DNA of 6,962 nucleotides from Lachnospiraceae bacterium (GTDB taxonomy: Bacteria > Bacillota > Clostridia > Lachnospirales > Lachnospiraceae). Within the stretch, counting starts at the first letter, position 1, and every line of letters begins with the position of its first letter. Shown here piece after piece: positions 1-5,588 of this stretch. The DNA lies in assembly GCA_017475845.1 (NCBI GenBank), contig JAFVEU010000093.1:1-6962 (forward strand), written 5' to 3'. Under the pieces are notes generated by a model, which saw only the letters and a program-made list of their open reading frames with translations, was not told the DNA's origin and made no database searches. The position numbers and the translations under genes were made by a program.

Positions 1-802
1 ATACCCTGGACCTGGTGCAGATATACCTTAAGGTCCTCTGCTCCCATCTCTCGTTGAAGGCTTCACCCGTAAGATAGGTTCCGGATACGCTTTTTTTCAT
101 ATCCTCCATGGTTATGGACAGGAACTTTTCATCCATCTTCCTTCTGTCGGAGCCGTAAAAAGGAGTCATATCCCCGTGCTTCTTCCTTATATCCGACACA
201 ATGGCGGGGGCGGTGCTGTGGTCAATGCTCAGGTAATCCGACTCAAAAAGCCCGTCGCTGTAATCATAGAGCAGAGCCCCGTTTCTCCAGAGACCGATGG
301 GCTGGCTCAGGGCGTAGAAAAAGAAGCTTTCCCCGTAGCTTATGACCCGGATGGAGGGGATGCCGATACCCGTGGACTTCATTGCCTCCTCAAAGACCTT
401 CTTTGAAAAAGGATGAACCTCCCTTTCCGTGATGCAAAGGGCATTCACTCTGGAGGTGGCGGTTTCCGGCGGAAGCCTTAACAGGTAGGATCAATACCTG
501 CCAAGGAGCACTATCTCCGGAGAAGTCCTGTGATCCATCCCCCGCTCCCCTGCGGAAAGAGCCTTTGCAAGGATATCCGTATCATACTTCATCCCGAAGC
601 TTTCAGCCCTCTCCACAGCCTCGTCTCCAAAGACCCACCTGTCGCTCCCGGGAAGCTTGAAGGCCGCTACGGGTACCCTGAAATCCTCATTGTCCTTTTT
701 TCCGGACCAGGTCACCACCCCTTCCGAGGGATCATGACAGGTGGAGATCAGGGTATATTTATCGCTGAAATCTATTCCTACTACAAGTTTTGCCGCTATC
801 AA
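1..802 (-). pseudogene. Actin-like ATPase-fold protein (DUF5716-like), interrupted by in-frame TGA and cut by window edge
   Basis: The frame begins at a TTG (802-800) and runs 103 codons to a TGA at 491-493. The same frame then stays open for 163 codons to the left edge, giving 266 amino-acid codons plus the stop. Near the N-terminus, VVGIDFSDKY matches the phosphate-1 loop of the actin/Hsp70/hexokinase (ASKHA) fold. Beyond the stop, IRVISYGESFFFYAL followed by LLYDYSDGLF looks like the end of subdomain Ia and a phosphate-2-type strand, so both halves belong to one protein. No signal peptide or membrane segment is visible, so it is probably cytoplasmic. The gene follows the 1188-residue protein with overlapping stop and start (TTGA), which implies translational coupling. 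From memory it resembles DUF5716, which accompanies DUF5717 in Lachnospiraceae; that label was not checked. The C-terminus is outside the window. The TGA may be a nonsense mutation or a sequencing error, so the pseudogene label is provisional. Confidence 0.7.
491..493 (-). other. In-frame TGA interrupting the actin-like gene
   Basis: The codon after ...IVLLGRY is TGA, and the next in-frame codons read SYLLRLPPETATSRV and continue without another stop to the edge. No shift of frame is needed. The surrounding residues look like one amphipathic helix, so a single base change from TGG (Trp), TTA (Leu) or CGA (Arg) would explain the codon. TGA also ends the aminotransferase and the 1188-residue protein at sensible C-termini, so a genome-wide recoding of TGA is unlikely. 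Confidence 0.85.
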
Positions 803-3800
803 AAGAACTCCTCCACTGTTTCCGTAAGGGTCAGATACTGGTCCATGAGATCGTCAAGGCTCGGATCATCCTGCACCGACCCGGATAACAGCATGTCATT
901 TATCATATCGTAACGGGAATCCGTTCTCACGCCCCGGGTCAGATCCCTTTCAAGCTCCTCGCTCTCGGTGAGTTCCCTTGTCTCTCCGTCTTCCTCCGTT
1001 ATGTAATACTGAAGCCTCTCCCCGAAGAAAAGGATAAAGTCGGCGGTATATACACCGGGATAGTTCTCTTCCATGTTCAGTTCCATAAAGGAGCCCGTTT
1101 CCGAATCATCATCGGAAATGAGGTAATGGATCTTTACCCTTCTGTCAGGGCCCGTCCTGTACTCCACAAAGGTCCTGTCATGGTAGAGAGCCATGGAAGG
1201 GGCATAATCCCTGTATTCACGGAAGAAGTCAAAGATCACTCCCTTTCTTATGAGCTTTTCAACCAGGGGTGCTATCTTCTCCTTTAGGGCCTCATCCTCT
1301 TTATCCTCCGAATAGTATTTTATGAGGGCCAGTGAGGATATATCGCTCAGTTCATCCATATCGGTGAACTTCTTTAAGAGAGCCCTGAATATCCTGTCAT
1401 CCACTATCTTCTTTTCCACGAAATATTCATGGGCTATGTAATCAAGGCAGGCATTTACTATCCTCTCCCTGCCGCCGTTTTCCATGCAGCTTAAGAGGAT
1501 CTCGTCCCTGTCGGCGGTAAAGGATCCGGCAAACAGCATCTGGGACAGGATCCGCTCCTCGATCTTTGCGGTATCCAGGCCGAATTCCCGGGAGGCCTTC
1601 CATACATCCCTCAGATCCTTAATGGTGCCGTGGAACTCGGAACAGAGGAAATTCAGGATGTTTTCATCATATTTACCCTGCCTCAATGCTTCCATGGAGA
1701 GATTTATAAGGCAGGGATCCTCGGTATTTATCCCCTCTCCTATCATGCGGCTTAGGAGACGGACAAGGATCACCGGATCGATCCCCTCAGGCCCGTATTC
1801 CTTGATAAGGGAATAAACCTTTCCGTGCATTCCCCTGGATACATAGAGCCTTGCGATCTCCGCCCTTACCTCCATGGAGACCCGGGAAACATCCAGATTG
1901 TCAAGGATGCTGTCCAGGGAGTCAAAATCATCTATGTCGGAATAGTGTCTGAGCAGGGCAAAATAACACTCATTCCGGATGCTCTTCTCAATATCCGGCG
2001 CTTCGGAGATCACGCGGACACTCATCTCGTTCACCTGGTTCACGGTGATGGCATGCCGGCCGGAGCCGCATACATAGAAGGCCTGTCCGGGATCCTTTTC
2101 TATGCCGTAGCGTATGGCCTTCACAAAGCGCGAGGGATTTAAGAGGACTCTGTCCTTCACTCCCCTTTTCGCCAGGGCTCTCCGCATATCGTCAAATTCC
2201 GTGATAAGGTCATATTCCCCGCCGTAGAAGCTGATAAGAGCCCTTCCTCCCGTGACCGTACCGGAATGCTCCCGGTTAAAGCCGTTCTCCACCGAAGCCA
2301 CCATCTTTACGGTGGGATCCTCAACGGTGATCTCATGACAGAAGATAAGGGGGCTTATGGCCAGCATGAAACGGCTTGAAAGTTCATTCTTCGAAAGTCC
2401 CGCCACATATTCGTAGATTATGGCGTGGTTAACGCTTATGCGCTTATTCTCCGCTTCCTTTACCGCAAAGGCGGCTATCCTCTGCTCATTGCTCTTTAAT
2501 ATCTCGGCAGTGCTGTCCTTATTGGCTATCATGGAGGCGTAGAAGAGCGCCATCCTGTCATTACCCACTCCTGCTCCTATACTGAAGTACATGAGGATGG
2601 ATTCCGGCATCAGCTCGGAGGGATCGTCGGGAGCTGTATTTAAGTAGGATTCATAGAGTCTGGTGATCTTTAAGCCGTATCTCACGGCAGCATTGAACCA
2701 GCGGAAATCATCATCCGTTCTTCTTATGTTTCCCCTCTCCCTTATAAGGATGGTGCAGATCGCTTCCAGAAGCTCCAGGGAACCGAACCTGTTGTAATAA
2801 GCCTTTATCACCTCCAGAAATACGGGAGAATAACCCTTCAGCCCGTAACTGAAGGACAGTATGGAGGATACCAGCTTTTCATAGTAGATGCCGTTCTTCA
2901 CACCCCAGTGCAGGGCATGGATCTCCGACATGGAATTTATCCTTGTTTTCTCGGGCTTTTCCGTAAGAGCCCTGAGCACCTCGATATATAAAAGGGGATT
3001 TCGGGATCCGGATCTGAACTGCCGGTCCAGAAGCTCAAGCCTTGCCTCGGGATGATCCCCAAGCTCCTTATCCAGATAGATCCTGAACCAGAGTAAGAGC
3101 GAGGAATCGGGATGCTCGGCATGAAGTCTCCTCACTTCACTGCTCATCTCATCCGCAAAAACGTTTTCCTTCTTAAAGAGAGCCTTCAGATAGTCGTAAT
3201 ATCCCTCCACCTCGTAGTGGATATCTCCCAGCATAAATTCGTTGTCTATGAGGGAGAGCATGATATCCGCATCATGGTCCCTGCCCTCTAAAAGATATAC
3301 ATGGGTCATGACAAGCCTGGGCACTATATCCCGCTTGTCCTCGTCTATCATGTGGCTGCAGGTCTCCGCTGTCCTCTGGGAAAAGGTCATGAGGTCCGTT
3401 CTCTTTATGCGGAAATCCAGGTAATCCCTCATAAGGGAAGCCATGTTCCTCTGCCTCCTTAAGATGAGAGCGTTGTTCTCCTCTTCGGCAGCGGGAGTCA
3501 GATCCACATTTACTTCGATATTTATTATGGAGCTGAAGGATTTAAGGGTGATAAGAGCCTTATTCGCTCCCCTGTGAAGCTTATCTGGATCTATGATGTA
3601 CTCGATGGAAGCAAGATCCCCGTTAAAATCACTTAAGGTAAGCAGGTCTTTCTTTAGCCTTAAAAAGCTCCCGTTGGACCTGATATTTACCCTGGTATAG
3701 CCCCAGCCGCTCTTCCTGACCTTTATTTCCCTTATCTTATTCAGTTCCCCGGCATCCCTTATCTCCACCTTATCCTGATCCGTGGTGAAGATCACCGGAG

Positions 3801-4365
3801 ACTTCTTATGAACGGCTATCAGGAATTCTTCCACATTCACGCCGGAACCCGGATATACGGAAAAAGCCCTGTAGAGATTTAAGGACCGCCTGTCCTGATC
3901 CTTAAAGATATTAAGCATCTCAGGTGAATAAAAGAGATTTACCGCTTCATCGAAATGATTCCTGGCAAGATTCGTAAAATGGAACAGGTTCTTTATCATA
4001 CCCTGGGAGCTTTCCGGGTACTTCATCACTACGCTTACGGAAAAGGGCAGCCTGTATTCTCCCTCCTCGGAGATTATGGCTATATCCCCCTTTACCACCG
4101 TGCCCTCCGAAAGCCCCTTTCCCCTGAAGGTAAAATGCACCTCGGACCGGTCATTTTCCACTTTGACATTGTCGCATTCCATTCTGGACTCGGAGGAGAC
4201 GATCATTCCGTCTATACTGCCCTTCCTTTCGGAATGCACATGAAAAACACCCTCGGTATCCTCGTTGGGAAATACCGTAAGCTCAAGCTTCTCTTCGGGG
4301 AAGGACAGACCCTTATGTTTTTTTCCGAATTCTCCGCTTAAAATGCGGCTGATGTGGCTTTCCAT
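799..4365 (-). CDS. Large cytoplasmic beta-sandwich / helical-repeat protein, DUF5717-like
   Basis: This 1188-residue protein has unknown function. I recognise it as DUF5717-like by its N-terminal pattern (ILSGEF..., SSESRMEC, GEYRLPFSVSV) and a C-terminal block with ILFFGERLQYYITEE; this is from memory only. By eye it has a beta-rich, Ig-like region at about 20-115, then helices, and a second beta-rich region at about 190-290. A long helical region covers about 295-665, where short helix pairs suggest a TPR-like solenoid. A third beta-rich insertion lies at about 668-790, more helices at about 795-1045, and a beta-rich domain at about 1055-1125. The acidic tail ends DDLMDQYLTLTETVEEFF. No signal peptide, membrane segment or enzyme motif is visible, which suggests a cytoplasmic scaffold. 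The ATG at 4365 is the only standard start: an in-frame stop lies at 4396-4398, and no good Shine-Dalgarno precedes it. Its stop overlaps the start of the actin-like gene, so the two are probably co-expressed and may interact. The reading frame is intact. Confidence 0.85.
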   Translation of the reverse strand: MESHISRILSGEFGKKHKGLSFPEEKLELTVFPNEDTEGVFHVHSERKGSIDGMIVSSESRMECDNVKVENDRSEVHFTFRGKGLSEGTVVKGDIAIISEEGEYRLPFSVSVVMKYPESSQGMIKNLFHFTNLARNHFDEAVNLFYSPEMLNIFKDQDRRSLNLYRAFSVYPGSGVNVEEFLIAVHKKSPVIFTTDQDKVEIRDAGELNKIREIKVRKSGWGYTRVNIRSNGSFLRLKKDLLTLSDFNGDLASIEYIIDPDKLHRGANKALITLKSFSSIINIEVNVDLTPAAEEENNALILRRQRNMASLMRDYLDFRIKRTDLMTFSQRTAETCSHMIDEDKRDIVPRLVMTHVYLLEGRDHDADIMLSLIDNEFMLGDIHYEVEGYYDYLKALFKKENVFADEMSSEVRRLHAEHPDSSLLLWFRIYLDKELGDHPEARLELLDRQFRSGSRNPLLYIEVLRALTEKPEKTRINSMSEIHALHWGVKNGIYYEKLVSSILSFSYGLKGYSPVFLEVIKAYYNRFGSLELLEAICTILIRERGNIRRTDDDFRWFNAAVRYGLKITRLYESYLNTAPDDPSELMPESILMYFSIGAGVGNDRMALFYASMIANKDSTAEILKSNEQRIAAFAVKEAENKRISVNHAIIYEYVAGLSKNELSSRFMLAISPLIFCHEITVEDPTVKMVASVENGFNREHSGTVTGGRALISFYGGEYDLITEFDDMRRALAKRGVKDRVLLNPSRFVKAIRYGIEKDPGQAFYVCGSGRHAITVNQVNEMSVRVISEAPDIEKSIRNECYFALLRHYSDIDDFDSLDSILDNLDVSRVSMEVRAEIARLYVSRGMHGKVYSLIKEYGPEGIDPVILVRLLSRMIGEGINTEDPCLINLSMEALRQGKYDENILNFLCSEFHGTIKDLRDVWKASREFGLDTAKIEERILSQMLFAGSFTADRDEILLSCMENGGRERIVNACLDYIAHEYFVEKKIVDDRIFRALLKKFTDMDELSDISSLALIKYYSEDKEDEALKEKIAPLVEKLIRKGVIFDFFREYRDYAPSMALYHDRTFVEYRTGPDRRVKIHYLISDDDSETGSFMELNMEENYPGVYTADFILFFGERLQYYITEEDGETRELTESEELERDLTRGVRTDSRYDMINDMLLSGSVQDDPSLDDLMDQYLTLTETVEEFF
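808..814 (-). promoter_or_regulatory. Ribosome binding site for the TTG-started actin-like gene
   Basis: The minus strand reads GGAGGAG, then TTCTT, then TTG. The core GGAGG ends 7 bases before the TTG at 802-800. The site lies inside the last codons of the upstream gene (Val-Glu-Glu-Phe-Phe-stop). It decides the start, because the next Met in this frame is about 70 residues further on, well past the phosphate-1 motif. The stop TGA and the start TTG share two bases. Confidence 0.75.
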
Positions 4366-4484
4366 TGCAGCTATTTCAATTTCCGACGTTTTTTGTTATC
4401 ATAACCGGGAGGCCATAATCCCCCGATTGTGGCTCTAACATAACAGTATACACAAAAATCCTTACAGATACAATGAGGTATATG
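4366..4484. promoter_or_regulatory. Divergent intergenic region, probable promoters for both directions
   Basis: This is the only true gap in the window, and it separates two genes reading away from each other. An 11-base dyad, GTTAT-C-ATAAC, sits at 4395-4405. On the minus strand it supplies TATGAT (4403-4398), a good -10 match about 32 bases before the ATG at 4365, but I see no convincing -35. On the plus strand TTGTTA (4393-4398) and CATAAT (4414-4419) are spaced only 15 bases apart. TATACA at 4447-4452 is an alternative -10 with no good partner. A promoter is expected from the gene layout; the exact elements are weakly supported. Confidence 0.4.
4475..4478 (+). promoter_or_regulatory. Shine-Dalgarno GAGG that favours the ATG at 4485
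   Basis: Three in-frame ATG codons occur at 4473, 4482 and 4485. GAGG at 4475-4478 overlaps the first, is 3 bases from the second and 6 bases from the third. Nothing resembling a Shine-Dalgarno lies before 4473. The third ATG therefore has the best spacing, giving a protein that begins MLEHKDDFHGSD. Confidence 0.5.
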
Positions 4485-5588
4485 ATGCTTGAGCATAAAG
4501 ATGATTTTCACGGAAGCGATCTTATGAGGATCGAAGAACTGTATGGCATAAATAAGGACGAGATAGTATCCTTTTCGGCCAATGTGAATCCTCTGGGGAT
4601 CTCACCCCTCTTAAAAAAGACGGTTGCCGAAGAGATAGACTGCATTTCCTCATATCCCGACAGGGAATACAGGGAATTAAAGCAGGTGATCGCAGGTTAC
4701 TTAAATACTTCGGAAGAAAAGATCATCCCCGGAAACGGCTCCACCGAGCTCATCTCCATGATAATCGATATAAAGAAGCCCGGAAAGACACTGATAATAG
4801 GCCCCACCTATTCGGAATATGAAAGAGAGGTCTCCCTCTCCGGTGGAAAATCCTACTACTACCAGCTCAGGGAAAAAAGTGACTTTAAGCTTGACATGGA
4901 GGATCTTAACGACAATCTCCGTAATGATGTGGATATGCTGATAATATGCAATCCCAACAACCCCACCTCCACCGTTATCAACCGCAGCGACCTCCGGACC
5001 ATTATGGATATCTGCAAGGAGCGGGATATCTTTGTCATGGTGGACGAAACCTATATAGAATTCGTGCACGACAGGGAGCGGACCGAGGGGATACCCCTTA
5101 CGGACTACTATAACAACCTCTTTATCATAAGGGGAGTCTCCAAGTTCTTTGCGGCACCGGGCTTAAGGCTCGGCTACGCCGTCACCGGAAACCGGGATCT
5201 TATAAGGGAGGTTGGAAAGAGGATGAACCCCTGGACCATCAACTCTCTGGCAGAGGCTGCGGGAAAGGTGATGTTTAAGGACAGGGACTATATAGAGGAA
5301 ACGGTAAAGCTCATTGAAAAAGAGCGAAAATATGTGGCGGAAAGGCTTTCCGCCATGTCCGCCACCATTAAAACCTATGAACCTTCAGCTAATTTCATAC
5401 TCTTCCGCATCGATTCGGAATCAGTGAACGCCGATACTCTCTTCGACCGCTGCATAATGCAGAAGATGATGATACGCAACTGCTGCACCTTCCCCTTCCT
5501 GGATAACAGATACGTGCGTATCTGCTTCATGAAGCACGAGGACAATGTGCGGCTTTTAGACTGTATCGAGAGGGAGATCAACGGCTGA
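4485..5588 (+). CDS. PLP-dependent aminotransferase / decarboxylase, CobD-HisC type
   Basis: This is a fold-type I pyridoxal-phosphate enzyme of 367 residues (371 if started at 4473). Motifs, numbered from 4485: HGSD at 9-12, SANVNPLG at 31-38, YPDREY at 57-62, GNGSTELI at 83-90 (cofactor phosphate loop), CNPNNPTS at 155-162, and DETY at 187-190 (Asp for the pyridine nitrogen, Tyr for the ring hydroxyl). SK at 219-220 holds the Schiff-base lysine K220, and PGLRLGY follows at 225-231. ANFILF (302-307) and VRICF (344-348) match the C-terminal substrate-carboxylate region. The HGS and SANVNPLG blocks and the K-F-x-A-x-P-G-L-R-L-G-Y spacing fit threonine-phosphate decarboxylase (CobD) better than ordinary HisC, and the length fits both. 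Neither cobalamin nor histidine genes are visible nearby, so the substrate cannot be assigned and no symbol is given. All expected catalytic residues are present. It is divergent from the DUF5717-like gene and overlaps the convergent gene by 33 bases at its 3' end. Confidence 0.88.
   Translation: MLEHKDDFHGSDLMRIEELYGINKDEIVSFSANVNPLGISPLLKKTVAEEIDCISSYPDREYRELKQVIAGYLNTSEEKIIPGNGSTELISMIIDIKKPGKTLIIGPTYSEYEREVSLSGGKSYYYQLREKSDFKLDMEDLNDNLRNDVDMLIICNPNNPTSTVINRSDLRTIMDICKERDIFVMVDETYIEFVHDRERTEGIPLTDYYNNLFIIRGVSKFFAAPGLRLGYAVTGNRDLIREVGKRMNPWTINSLAEAAGKVMFKDRDYIEETVKLIEKERKYVAERLSAMSATIKTYEPSANFILFRIDSESVNADTLFDRCIMQKMMIRNCCTFPFLDNRYVRICFMKHEDNVRLLDCIEREING

Noticed and set aside
176..406. 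Plus-strand open frame of 76 codons beginning MLLPYIRHNGG.
   Set aside because: It is antisense to the actin-like frame, which has recognisable motifs on both sides. There is no Shine-Dalgarno or family resemblance.
461..493. Selenocysteine insertion at the in-frame TGA, with a small hairpin downstream (GGCTTCCGCCGGAAACC).
   Set aside because: The stem is only 2+4 pairs around a mismatch with a 3-base loop, unlike a bacterial SECIS. The position is in a helix of an actin-like fold with no redox motif or cysteine context.
491..493. Alternative genetic code with TGA read as Trp or Gly.
   Set aside because: TGA ends the aminotransferase and the 1188-residue protein at natural C-termini, and no other long frame in the window needs TGA readthrough.
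530..913. Plus-strand open frame of 127 codons across the junction of the two minus-strand genes.
   Set aside because: It is opposite two well-supported coding frames, and its Pro/His/Ser-rich composition is typical of antisense reading.
3955..4341. Plus-strand open frame of 128 codons opposite the N-terminus of the large gene.
   Set aside because: It is fully antisense to the conserved-looking beta-rich N-terminal region, with no ribosome site or recognisable motif.
4701..5069. Minus-strand open frame of 122 codons inside the aminotransferase.
   Set aside because: It lies opposite the PLP-binding motifs (GNGSTELI to DETY), so coding constraint belongs to the plus strand.
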